DNA of 64,000 bases, taken from assembly GCA_043228905.1 (NCBI GenBank), contig JBHGNT010000004.1, forward strand, positions 17,484,001 through 17,548,000, written 5' to 3'. The number at the start of each line of letters is the position of its first letter. Within the stretch, counting starts at the first letter, position 1. The notes below the pieces were generated by a model. That model worked only from the letters and a program-made list of their open reading frames with translations. It was not told the origin of the DNA and searched no databases. Positions 30,500 through 39,958 of the stretch are shown piece by piece. A program made the position numbers and the translations under genes. This DNA comes from Azolla caroliniana (lineage: Eukaryota; Polypodiophyta).

Positions 30500-33081
30500 A
30501 ACTCGGCATTCGGGCCCGTATGCCCATGTAAGACCGAGGAGATGGATGGCGGTACCGAGGAGTCCTGGCACAATGCCAGCGAAGATGGATGGGAAACGGC
30601 CTGTGAGGAGGCCGAGGATGAACGCGGCACGAGGAGATCGGCATTCCGATACGGGTGGAGCGTGATCCGGTCGTGGATCGTTCGATCGGGGCCGGATTCG
30701 GCGTGAAAGTGCCGATACGGAAGGGGGTGCGGGACAAGCCGCCCTCTTTTACATGGGGAGAAAGACCGACCGGGCGAAGGTCGAGAGTTGGAAGGAGAAT
30801 GAAAGCCAGTCCTATGGAGTTCCTTACACCAATCCGGCTGCCGGCCCGAGTGCCGGCGTGAGTCCTATAAGAGAGATCGGTGGCGACAGGAGAATGGGAC
30901 TCGGCAATCCAGAGAATGACGAACGGACCCGAGCGAGAACCGGGCGGAGCGGACTCCCGGATGACCATTCCGGGAGGGAGGAAGAGAGATGGCCTACGAA
31001 GAGGCCCAGGACACGGTATGTCGGTACCACGGGAGAGGGTGCGGAACAAAACGCCCTCTCGGCATACGGAAAAGGACGACCCGGGATAGGGTCGGGAATA
31101 CAAATCGGCGATCTACGGAGGATCCTTCACACCGGTTCTAGAGACTTCGGCAGTCGGCAACGCGGTCGACGTAAGACCAAGATATTGATGGTGGCGGTGA
31201 GGTGACGAAGGCAAAGGGGCTACGGATGGGCGGTCTACGGAGGATCCTTCACACCGGTTCTAGAGACTTCGGCAGTCGGCAAAGCGGTCAACGTAAGACC
31301 AAGATACTGACGGTGGCGGCAAGGTGACGAAGGCAAGGGCGTAAGGGAGTCCGGTCCTACGGGATCCCCACACTTAACCAGAGACTCCGGCAGTTTGGCC
31401 AACGTGGCAACATGAGACCGAGAGAGAAGGTTGGTGGCGGCGGGAAACGGGACCTGACTACGTGGAAGACACGAGGAGAGTCCGGGAGGGACTCAAACAA
31501 AAGACACCCGAATTTCGGCAAGCATAGAAACGGAGTCCGGTCCTATGGGACCCTCACACCGATCCAGAGACCCCGGCTGATCGGCCAACGCGGCAACGTA
31601 AGACCGATGGAGAAGGACGATGGCGGCAGGGAACGGGACCCGATGACACGAGGTTTCGGAAGGAGCCGGTAGGGGCAAACACGGGGAGGTGTGTCAGGCT
31701 GGAAAGGCACACCTGGGACAGAACAAGAGTCTCGCAAGTGGCCATCGCGGGCCGGATTGAAGCGTGACTACGGGATGGTGTTCGGCGCGGGCGGGGCTGA
31801 ACGAAGGAAGCGGAAGACGGCACAAGGGAGGTGCCGGGAACGAGGTGACAAGTGCCTAGTGGACTGCACAGGGTCGGGGTCAGGGGATGGCAAGAGAGGC
31901 CGGAGGAGGATCCTCCACACTCGCTTCGTAGATCTCGGTAGCTCCGTCGAAGTAGCGAAGACTGACACGGCAAGCCGGGATGACAAGCTGGTGGGGGCGA
32001 GGGGACGACGGCAAGCGGAAGACTCAGGACCTATCACGGCATCACAAAGACGGGAAGGGCCAAGCGGGCTACTACGGGGTGTTCCTCGGATGCAAAGGAC
32101 ATCGGTATGCGGGTGAGCGGCGATGCACAATCTGGCCGGAAAGGGGGCCGACAAGGAGTGCAACACAGGCAGTGCCAAACAACGGACGAGGGTATGCGGC
32201 ACATGGAGGTGCCGGAGCGGAAAGGCGAGCGCGGAGATAGGTTGCGCGGTTCGGAGGTAGCGCGGAGAAGGCCGGAAAGGGGATCGTCCACACCGTTCCG
32301 GAGACCATGGCGGTTCGAGCCGACGCGGCGATGTAAGACCATGGAGAAGGAAGGTGGCGGCGAGAGGACGAGGGCAACGTGAAACGACATGGGACGACAA
32401 TCAGGACGACGCGAATGATCAACGGAGGCTAAGCGAGCCACTACGGGCATGCCTCCAGCGGAGGACATCGGGCAAACGGAAGACTCAGGACTTGTTGCAG
32501 TAGCACGAAGACGGGAAGGGCCATGCGGGCTACTACGGGGTGTTCCTCGGATGCAAAGGACACCAGTATGCGGGGAGCGGCGATGCACGATCTGGCTGGA
32601 AAAGGGGCCGACAAGGCGTGCAATGAACCGGAGTACGATACAGGCAGTGCCAAACAACGGACGAGGGTATGTGGCACACAGAGGTGCCGGAGCGGGAAGG
32701 CGAGCGCGAAGAAGACCGAAAAGGGATCCTCCACACCGTTCCGGAGACCATGGCGGTTCGAGCCGACGCGACGATGTAAGACCATGGAGAAGGAAGGTGG
32801 CGGCGAGAGGACAAGGGCATACGACGGGAGCGGGGCGTTCATACGGCCGAACAAGGGCCAGCGGAGGTACGCGTACTACGGAGATGGTGGCAGAGGACCC
32901 ATCGACGGGTCGAACGAGCCTACGGGGAGGCAAGCGCGAAGGAAGAATCGAAGTCGACGGATCAAACCGGCAGCGAGCCAGGATGCGGATCACGGAAGAC
33001 TGGTTTCTTACCGGCTGAAATCTCTCACCCTTCAACCGGACTTCGCACATACCGATGGATGTGAGGTTAGGTGGGGGCGGA
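30500..33081 (+). repeat. GC-rich repeat interior of element G
   Basis: Diverged repeats share the words GGATCCTTCACACCGGTTC, GAGAC, CGGCAGT, GGCAACG, GTAAGACC and GGTGGCGGC. Two units near 31110 and 31232 are about 122 bases apart and nearly identical; others begin near 31353, 31540, 31905, 32280 and 32723. A larger duplication of about 460-base offset relates 32040-32400 to 32500-32830. Many long open frames on both strands result from low stop density in GC-rich repeats and have no recognisable domain. Confidence 0.78.
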
Positions 33082-33838
33082 TGTCGTGAAGAATTTCGGC
33101 CAGAGGCGGAAACCGGGAAACATTGGCTACATCGGCGGGGTGCAGCGTGTGTACGCACCCATGTACATTTAGTGTGAATAACGAGGGCGCCTTTATGGCG
33201 CCGAAGAGTAGTCAAGTCGGGATAGACGGTCCCATGTAAGTCGAGGTTTATCCCACATTGTAACGCATCCCTGTCCTTGTTCTATAAAAGGAAGGGAACA
33301 CCCTTTGTGAAAGGGTTGCCCATTTTGCATTAGAGGGTATACCGTTAGGTTTAGAGTTAGTTTCTTCTTCTTCTCCCCCTTCGTGTTCACTTAGGGTTTG
33401 CTGCAGCTCATCTCCTGCGCAAGACCCCGCTCGGCGCGACGAGCCCGTGAGCTCCCCGACCAGCGGCTTGGCACCTGACGACTACTGTAACCTACCTCGG
33501 TCCGGCTCGACGCCGGGAATGTATTCTTCTTTTATATATATATATATACGTTTGCGTCTGTCTGTGTATATTCGCGTCTTCGTTGGTGTCGGGTGCTTTC
33601 CCCTTCCTGCATTTCCTGTACTTAAAGGGGTGAGTCGGGTTGGCCTGTGTGTGTGTGTGTGAGTGTGTGTGCGTGAGTCGGTGTTAAACGCTCTCTCTCT
33701 CTCTCTCTTCGGTTGCTTCTGGTGTGCTTCTGGGATGCCCCGGAGATGGTGAAGCACGACTTCCTACGCTCCATCACTCCCTAGTCCAAGACCCCCGTGG
33801 TCCCGGCTTTCTCCACGCATGTGCGTAACAACGCGACA
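33082..33838 (+). repeat. 3' LTR of element G (757 bp)
   Basis: Starts TGTCGTGAAGAATTTC after the polypurine-like tract and ends AACGCGACA. It is nearly identical to the 5' LTR apart from short TA and CT runs and scattered single changes. Confidence 0.88.
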
Positions 33839-34405
33839 CCGTCTCGTGAGGTTCTTGGCTCATGGAAAAGAACTGTCGGAGTAGTTCACGCTTCGGAACT
33901 TCGCGGTGAAATAGTTCTAGAAACTTTGTTCGGACTTCCTGGAATGTTGTGACCTCCCCCACGTCGAGGCGGGAATACCATCGAGCAGTTGGGCCATCGA
34001 GGGATAGAGCAAATTCCGCGATTTTGGAGGACTCAATTTTGGCAGCCGATAACTGCTGCATCGAGTGGCTGGCCTGCCATGTGGACACGGAAGTAGGGTT
34101 GTGCGATTCCGCTTCGGGGCCGTCTATATATCGTGGGTAAGGGTAAGGCATGGTATCGAGATCTGGGTCTTCAGGTAAAGCCGGAAAAGGGTTAGGGTTA
34201 GGTTGGGTGACCTCTAGAGGGCTTGGCGGGGAGATTGGTGCGGAATCAACTCGCGACTGGGTATCGGGTGGCGAGGATTGCAACCGGTGAGCTTTCGATA
34301 ATTCCTGGAAAGATTGGTCAATGACTGCCGAGTCGGAAGTTCCGTCGACTGGATCAGGGTGTCGGGCAGGTGGCCGAAACCGCGTGATGCGATTGGGCGT
34401 CGTAA
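33839..34405 (-). pseudogene. Gypsy-type gag M, N-terminal half
   Basis: Reads leftwards without a stop from about 34405: RITRFRPPARHPDPVDGTSD, then SQELSKAHR-type sequence, a proline-rich stretch, and the retrotransposon Gag core IAEFALSLDGPTARWYSRLD, FQEVRTKFLELFHREV and LLRQFFSMSQEPHETV. The next codon is split by element G and the frame resumes at 28502. No ATG in frame lies before the join with copia H at about 34405, so the true start is lost. The Gag core is of Ty3/gypsy type. Confidence 0.8.
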
Positions 34406-35217
34406 TGGCAGTCGCATTTGAGATGAAGGACCTAGGGGACCTTGATTATTTTCTTGGGATCGAGGTGATCCGAACCCCTGACGGCATATTTCTCTCACAA
34501 CAACATTATGTCTTGAATATGTTGTGCAAGTTCGGCATCACAGAATGTCGACCTGTCTCCACACCCTTGGACCGAAACCAGAAGCTTCGTCCCAACTCCG
34601 GACCGGCCTACAACGAGAAACAGTTCCAACAAATTGTCGGAAGCCTTATTTACTTGACTATCACGCGACCTGACATCAGCTATCCGGTCGGAATGATAAG
34701 TCAGTTCATGCAGATGCCAACCGTGGAGCACCTTCAATGCGCGCATCGTATACTGCGATATGTAAGCAGCACGAAGGACCAGGGACTATTATACCGACGA
34801 GGTATAACCACAGAGCTAGTCGGTTACACAGATGCAAATTGGACCGGTTTTATGTTTTCCCTTGGGAGTGCAGTTGTTGCGTGGAGCAGCAAAAAGCAGC
34901 CAATAGTGGCTCTGTCAAGCACTGAGGTTGAGTACCGGGGCGTGACCATTGCCACTTGCGAAGCCGTTTGGCTTCAGCGATTGCTACGAGACTTGCGGAT
35001 CGAGGTACCGACCCCGATCCCGATTTATTGTGATAACATCAGCAGCATGCAGCTCGCCAAGAACCCTGTGTTCCATGCTCGCACGAATCACATAGAAGTG
35101 CATTATCACTTTGTGCGTGAGCGGGTCCTGAGCGGTGAAGTTGAACTACGGTATGTTCACACGGATCGGCAAGTTGCTGACATCTTCACCAAGCCGCTCG
35201 GATCGGACAAGTTGTAG
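34406..35217 (+). pseudogene. Copia H reverse transcriptase C-terminal part and RNase H
   Basis: Open plus-strand frame from the join at about 34406. RT: FEMKDLGDLDYFLGIEVIRT, YVLNMLCKFGI and SLIYLTITRPDISYPVGMIS. RNase H: ELVGYTDANW, a gap of about 11 residues compared with F, SAVVAWSSKKQPIVALSSTE, IYCDNISSMQLAKNPVFHAR and HIEVHYHFVRERVLSGEVEL. It ends at TAG 35215-35217, which replaces the glutamine codon expected in KPLGSDKLQHF. The RT active-site block lies upstream of the join and is absent. H points away from F, its relative at 26.2-27.7 kb. Confidence 0.87.
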
Positions 35218-35721
35218 CACTTTACCGACATGCTTGGTGTTCAACATCTCGACATGCCACACTTGAGGGGGAGAAGAAGGGGCAAAGACACCGCTGGAAC
35301 GGGCAAAGGCAAAGAGACTGTTGCCGACACCGGCAAGGGAAGAACCGGAAGAGGGGGAGACAAGGAGGCTGAAGAAGCCGAGGATGGAAGCAAGGCCAAG
35401 TCCCGAACGTGGTCTGATGTGGTGAAGGGCCTTAAACCGAAAGACAAGTCGGAGAATACCGACTCGAACAAGAGCTGGAACGAATCGGGGACAGCTGATT
35501 CAGATCAACAGACGGATCCGGATGAACCGAATCAACTAGAGGCTAAGCAGACACGGGTGCAGCGAAAGTCGATGCCATCGCAGAGGAACCGACGGATCAG
35601 CAAGATTCGGAGTCACAGTAGCGAAGGAGCTGAGAGGGGCCTATTGAGCAAACATGCCGAGCGAGAAGGTCGAGGCGCACAGAACCAGAAGGGTCATGGC
35701 AAACGAGACCGGACCGGATGA
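35218..35721 (+). pseudogene. Copia H pol C-terminal extension
   Basis: After the TAG the same frame goes on for 163 codons from the internal ATG at 35230: HFTDMLGVQHLDMPHLRGRR, a lysine and glycine-rich part, SKAKSRTWSDVVKGLKPKDK, an acidic and serine-rich part, and a basic end. The TWSD[VI]VKGLK motif and its surroundings are shared with F (26819-27022). The normal copia pol ends shortly after the HFTDMLGVQ segment, so this is an extra domain of this family. Its function is unknown; its charge suggests nucleic-acid or protein contact. Confidence 0.7.
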
Positions 35722-35802
35722 GGAGCGCGAGCAAGGCGGAGCGACGCTAGGAGAAGTCGGTTGGAAGAACCAACTGCCATAAAGGCTGACACTAGGATCC
35801 AA

Positions 35803-35826
35803 CCTCAAGTTCAACTTGAGGGGGAG
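35803..35826 (+). other. Hairpin and polypurine tract of copia H
   Basis: CCTCAAGTTCAACTTGAGG (35803-35821) is a perfect 9+1+9 palindrome whose right arm runs into the polypurine tract TTGAGGGGGAG just before the LTR. F has the same arrangement at 26560-26578 with one changed base. Confidence 0.8.
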
Positions 35827-36210
35827 TGTTGAGCGGCAAGCTCAACTAGAACCGGATCGGCTGGATAAGCCTGAGCCGGTGAGCGAGACGGATCAGTAAG
35901 CCGGTGAGCTGGGGAGCCAGTTAGCCGGATCCAATCGGTAATCGGAAGCCTAGTATTAGTTTAAGACTACTAGGCAGTTATAGTCTCGTAGTAAGTGTCA
36001 GATGCTCGTGTGAGCATTGAAGTATGCGGTACTCTTGTCAATTCCACGAGGACTTGTATAAATAGTGCTACTGAGCACAGTTGTATAGATAGAGAGTGTT
36101 TTGTTGTTTTGAATATAGCTTTTAGGTTCTGCTCTCGCTGTCTCTCCTGTGTACTCTGTGTATTCTCTACTTTCTCTGTTTTCTAACGCTTCCGCAAGTA
36201 ATCGTTTACA
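35827..36210 (+). repeat. 3' LTR of copia H (384 bp)
   Basis: From TGTTGAGCGGCAAGC to ATCGTTTACA, same family as the F LTR. It directly abuts the protease region of element I. The flanking five bases (AGAAT) do not match those beside F (TAGAT), so F and H are not simply the two ends of one insertion. Confidence 0.86.
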
Positions 36211-36622
36211 AGAATGGACATCCGGCCCTCTCTTCTTCCACGCGCAATGATTCGTCCCTCTTTTTCAATGAAGCACCCTTCTTGGTCGAATCGTACTTGC
36301 ATCCCTTGCTCAACCATTTGGCCGACCGAGACCAAATTCTTCGTGATGGTGGGAACATGCAAGACATTTTTAATGTATGTTTGCTTACCTCTTTCGTCGA
36401 ACGGAACATTGCCGATGTGCCGAATCGGGTGCGTAGTGTCATCTCCAGTTTCGACATAACCGGGTCGCTCTGGCTCTCGAAATTCGAGAAACCATTCTTT
36501 ATGAGATGTCATATGGTTTGAGGCTCCGGAGTCAACAAACCATACATCCTCCGGATTGAGGGCACTAGTTGAGGTAGAGGCCGACATAGAGTTTGCTCTA
36601 TGTTTCATCATGAACATTTCGC
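36211..36622 (-). pseudogene. Copia I protease region
   Basis: Open minus-strand frame (its annotated stretch starts MFMMKHRANSMSA). It contains the protease site DVWFVDSGASNHMTSHKEWF, then YVETGDDTTHPIRHIG and the pre-integrase start VLHVPTITKNLVSVGQMVEQ. The frame is cut on the left by the H LTR at GRMSIL; the rest of I pol is not in the window. On the right it is separated from gag by the solo LTR J: joining the flanks reads DRGSEMFMM in frame. The lack of stops suggests a moderately young copy. Confidence 0.84.
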
Positions 36623-37967
36623 TGTCGCGAAATTACGACGAGGATACGTGAACTTTGAGGCAAGACCCCGGGGCCTCCGATCGGAAGATATCAAATTCGT
36701 ATGCTTATATTAAACAATTAATGGAAAATGAGAAAGATTGACAAATTTCATTAATAAATAGAAAAGAAAAATTACAATCAATCCCAAGATTGGGATTACA
36801 AAAGTTTTAGCTTTTGGAGATTACTAGAATAATAGATTAGAAGAAACTAAGATATGGATTCGATAGGAAAATTATATGGCTTCCGTAGGGAAAATTAGGG
36901 TTTATGACTTCCGTAAGGAAATTTAGGGTTCTTGGCTTCGCTAAGATAAGAGAGCTCAGAAGGAAAAGAAAAAAAATTAAGATGATATGGAGAGAGCATG
37001 AGTGTAGGAAAAAATATGGAATTTTATATGGAGTTCTGCCTTGATCATCTGCATGTCCACTTTTTGTTGCATGGCCTCTACTTTTAGTTGCTTAGCTTTT
37101 TCTTTCAGTTGCATCTATTTTTACTTGCATGGCTTTTTCTTTTAGTTGCATGCGACTGTCCACATGACCTTTACTTTTTGCATGCACTCCAACTTTAGTT
37201 GCTTGCGTCCACATGGCCTTTACTTTAGTTCTCTTCACTTTACTTTAGTTTGTTGCATGATCCAATCTTCCGTTCGTCCGCGTCCAACCTCGTCCGGTAG
37301 CCGGTTCCGCCCGATCGCCGAATCCCTCACCGATCGGTTCCGGTTTGCTTGCTAGTTCCAGTTCTGGTTTGCTTGCCGACCGGTTTCGATTTGCTTGCCG
37401 ATTTTGCTTGCCGACCGGTTCCGGTTCCGGTTTTGCTTACCAGCCAATTTCCGGATTTGCTTGCTGACCAATTTCCGATTTCACTTGCCGGCCGGTTCCA
37501 GTTCCGGTTTGCTTGCCGGTTCCAATTCCAGTTTTGCTTACCGGCCCGGTTTCCGGATTTGCTTACCGTCCGGTTTCCGGTTTGCATACCGGTCGGTTAC
37601 CAAATTTGCTTACCAGCCGGTTTCCGAATTTGCTTACCGGCCGGTTTCCGGTTTTTGGGAACTTGGCCACCATCATCCATCAAGACAAAGTGGCCAAAGT
37701 GCTCTTAGCACAAATGAAAAATGAGGGAGCTCAAGGTGCTTATATAGCCATGGCCTTAAGTTTCTTATCTATGTGGGATAGTTCTAATTTCCCTATCTTC
37801 TCAAACTTCATTTTCACATAACTTGATATGTATTTCTCCATTTTGTATATAGTAAAATACGTTTTGAAGCTCTTGAGTATATGCATCTTTCTATAGTAAG
37901 CTACTAATCTAATCTATAATAATTATTTATTTATTTTTTTACATAGTGTGTGAAGATTCACACGACA
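36623..37967 (-). repeat. Solo LTR J (about 1.35 kb) inside copia I
   Basis: On the minus strand it starts TGTCGTGTGAATC at 37967 and ends CGTAATTTCGCGACA at 36623, so TGTCG...CGACA ends. A TATA-like GGCTATATAAGC lies near 37737-37748 on the minus strand. It contains a CCGGTTTCCGG-rich minisatellite and no gene. It interrupts I gag-pol cleanly, but I find no clear target duplication. Its first bases resemble those of solo LTR K. Confidence 0.65.
37320..37665. repeat. CCGGTTTCCGG-type minisatellite
   Basis: Irregular units of about 25-40 bases, built on CCGGTTTCCGG and TTTGCTTACCGGCC, repeat about ten times within solo LTR J. Open frames on both strands come from this repetition. Confidence 0.8.
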
Positions 37968-38321
37968 CTGCCACGGTCGGAGTTGTGTGCATACATTCCG
38001 CCACAATCTTTGTAGTCAAAGTTGTGCCTGTACATTCCGCTATACTCATCGTAGTCGGAATTGTCTGCGTAATTCGTGAGATGTCGGCTTGTGGAAGCCG
38101 ATTCACGCATCTTCTTTCGACACTCTTCTTCGTGGTGGCCGAGCTTTCCGTAATATCCGCATTCGGTTGCGTTTTGACGACTCGGGCCGGAGCGGAAGCT
38201 CCCCCTTCTTGCGAAGGTTCCTTGTTGGCTTCCATTTTGCAGCCGAAATTGGGAGTTGTTGTCGTAGGTCGGACCTCGTCCGCCTTGTCCTTGGCCGAAT
38301 CGGCCTCTCGCTCGTTCGCGT
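37968..38321 (-). pseudogene. Copia I gag, zinc-knuckle part
   Basis: Minus-strand frame lying between solo LTRs J and K. It reads ERARGRFGQGQGGRGPTYDN, a glutamine and serine-rich linker, then ECGYYGKLGHHEEEC, a CCHC knuckle in which the second cysteine has become tyrosine. After that come NYADNSDYDEY and MYAHNSDRGS, joining in frame to the protease across J. On the right it joins NGGRGR of the upstream gag across K. Loss of one knuckle cysteine should weaken RNA binding. Confidence 0.78.
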
Positions 38322-38425
38322 TGTCGGAGTGTGAATCACACACTACGTGAAATATGTAAAACATTATATCCTATTTAGAGTACGTATAATAAATAAAAAT
38401 AAAATATTAAAAATATTTATTAGGT

Positions 38426-38495
38426 GCATAGGGCAGGATTTGAACCCTGTACCTCCACGTAGACAAACCCCAACCTTACCACTATACTAACATAT
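38426..38495 (-). repeat. tRNA-like sequence within solo LTR K
   Basis: On the minus strand TAGTATAGTGGTAAGG fits an A box and GGTTCAAATCC a B box, about 30 bases apart, with CAGG/CCTG around the latter. The acceptor arms do not pair well and no CCA-ready end is seen, so a SINE or tRNA-derived insert is more likely than a tRNA gene. Confidence 0.5.
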
Positions 38496-38797
38496 TATGA
38501 AATTTAAAGTTATATTAAACTTTATCCCATGTAAATATTCTAGATATGCATGGGTACAAAAAGTTACTCATGCATACACACTCGAGTTAAAAGAAAAGAT
38601 GGGATAGAAAGCTAATCATGCACATGTAGTGTGCATGAAAACGCATGTTAGATAAAGCATATAGTCTATAGTTAGAGAAAAAGCATGGATTGTGAAGACT
38701 CTCCCATCACTATATAAGGATGAGGAGCACAATGTAATAGGGTGTGGATTATTTGGAAATTGGATATATTTCCTAAAACACCAATTAACAAACTATA

Positions 38798-39000
38798 TTC
38801 GTGGGATTCACGAAATAATCTATACTTGTGGGATTCACAAGTTCTTTTTTAATCTCTTTCTTTCAATCTAAATACATGTTCTTATCTAAAAATTGATTAA
38901 TTGAATACAATACACTCGTGGGATTCACAAATTTGTGATCAAAATTGTCTCTTACTATCTAAATATTGATTAAATACACTAAACTCGTGGGATTCACGAG
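38798..39000 (+). repeat. Four small hairpins with loop GGATT and changing stems
   Basis: Copies at 38798-38814, 38825-38841, 38915-38931 and 38984-39000 share the centre GTGGGATTCAC. Outer stem pairs change together: TTCGTG/CACGAA, CTTGTG/CACAAG, CTCGTG/CACGAG; the third copy (CTCGTG/CACAAA) is unpaired at part of its stem. They lie downstream of the TATA box, in the part of the LTR expected to be transcribed. Confidence 0.75.
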
Positions 39001-39129
39001 GTTCATAACTTACCTATCTTTCTACCTATTGATTACTAGCCTTCTCTCATATTCTTCTTTCTCCTAGTCCAAAACCCCAGCGGTTCCCACCCGACTCATG
39101 CAAACGATCCGGCGCTGAAAGGCACGACA

Positions 39130-39762
39130 GTGTCCTCTTCCTCCGTTCGAGTGAGTATAGAGCATGTGGCCTTCTGACTCATTGCTCCTTGTACGCACGT
39201 GGTTTTCTTCGACCAATAGCATTGATTGGAGCTCGAAGGAGGGAGATTTCTACCTTGCTAGAACGGCGGTTCGCATCGCGCCGAACCATGGTGCGAGGCC
39301 ACCGAGGCATATTTGCACCATCTCATCATCATCGATACTTACGCTTATTGAGCCGAGCGAGTCGCAAAGCTCCTTGATCTTCACGGTGTATGTCGTGATG
39401 GACATGTCCCTTTGTTGAATGTTGTTCAACTCTTGGTGGAGCTGAAGCCTTCTTGTGGTTGTGTTCGCCGCGAAAATCTTTCATAGATTTTCCCATGCCT
39501 CCTTCGGCGTCTTGGCTTCGCGAATGTAGCCGAGCATGTGATCGTGAACACATGTCGCCAAGAAATACATCACGCGGCTTGCGGCTTGCTCCCATGTCGC
39601 ATATCCGGGAGCCGCTTCGGCGGGTCGGCCTTCGTGCTCTCCTTTGATGTAGCTCCAATAGCCTTGTTTGACAAGGTATTGGTGCATCTTGTACTCCCAA
39701 GTTGTGAAGTTGTTTCGATCCAACTTCTCGGTAGGGAGAGCGCTCCCCATTTGAGTATTCAT
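39130..39762 (-). pseudogene. Copia I gag, N-terminal part
   Basis: Starts at the ATG 39762 (MNTQMGSALPTEKLDRNNFT) about 180 bases after the primer site. The UBN2-type domain continues through WEYKMHQYLVKQGYW, TWEQAASRVMYFLAT and AKTPKEAWENL. A TGA near 39478, where CGA is expected, interrupts it, then AANTTTRRLQLHQELNNIQQ, TYTVKIKELCDSLGSI and ICLGGLAPWFGAMRTAVLAR follow in the same frame. It reaches HMLYTHSNGGRG, where solo LTR K breaks in. Apart from the single stop and a shift near 39180 the gag is well kept. Confidence 0.85.
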
Positions 39763-39770
39763 TATGTCGA

Positions 39771-39823
39771 TTCTTCTTCTTCTTCTTCTTCTTCTTCTTC
39801 TTCTTCTTCTTCATCTTCTTCTT
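39771..39823. repeat. CTT microsatellite in the leader of copia I
   Basis: About 16 CTT units with one CAT interruption lie upstream of the I gag start (minus strand GAA repeats). The lysine and serine runs in frames crossing it are artefacts. Confidence 0.93.
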
Positions 39824-39940
39824 CTCTCTTCGAATGCGAGCTATGTAGTGAAGCTACGATAGTGATGCGTCGGCTCTTGGTCGTCGGCGTGGAGCACAAC
39901 ACACGATCACGATGAGGCGAATGGGCTAGATCGAGCTACC

Positions 39941-39958
39941 AACCTTGCTCTGATACCA
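39941..39958 (-). other. Primer-binding site of copia I (initiator tRNA-Met)
   Basis: The minus strand reads TGGTATCAGAGCAAGGTT directly after the LTR end, a match to initiator tRNA-Met over at least 12 bases. Confidence 0.9.

Larger units (their letters stand above)
28503..33838 (+). mobile_element. LARD-like LTR element G (5.3 kb), inserted in gag M
   Basis: Two near-identical LTRs of about 770 bp enclose a 3.8-kb interior that codes for one gag-like protein and otherwise consists of GC-rich repeats. There is no protease, reverse transcriptase, RNase H or integrase, so G must borrow enzymes. A polypurine-like GGTGGGGGCGGA precedes the 3' LTR. The close match of the LTRs and the clean target duplication point to a fairly recent insertion. 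Confidence 0.87.
38322..39129 (+). repeat. Solo LTR K (808 bp) inside copia I
   Basis: Runs from TGTCGGAGTGTGAATC to GGCACGACA, TG...CA form, with a TATA box ACTATATAAGG near 38710. Flanks GCGT (38318-38321) and GTGT (39130-39133) look like a 4-bp target duplication with one C-to-T change. Joining the flanks restores the I gag frame. It contains a tRNA-like stretch and four covarying hairpins but no gene. Confidence 0.72.

Noticed and set aside
30540-33090. Many long arginine-rich frames on both strands in the G interior
   Set aside because: GC-rich repeats with few stops; the frames change between repeat units and show no conserved domain.
26165-36210. A single transposon with copia LTRs as terminal inverted repeats
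   Set aside because: The flanking five bases differ (TAGAT and AGAAT), and the two sides lie in different host elements (E and I), so one insertion event is not supported. Kept only as a chimera hypothesis.
37327-37821. Frames over the CCGGTT-type repeat in LTR J
   Set aside because: Repetitive in all frames, caused by the minisatellite.
38426-38495. A functional tRNA gene
   Set aside because: A and B boxes fit but the acceptor stem does not pair and it lies inside a solo LTR.
39329-39814. 161-residue frame with a poly-lysine start
   Set aside because: It is a shifted frame over the I gag and the CTT microsatellite; the adjacent frame carries the real gag.
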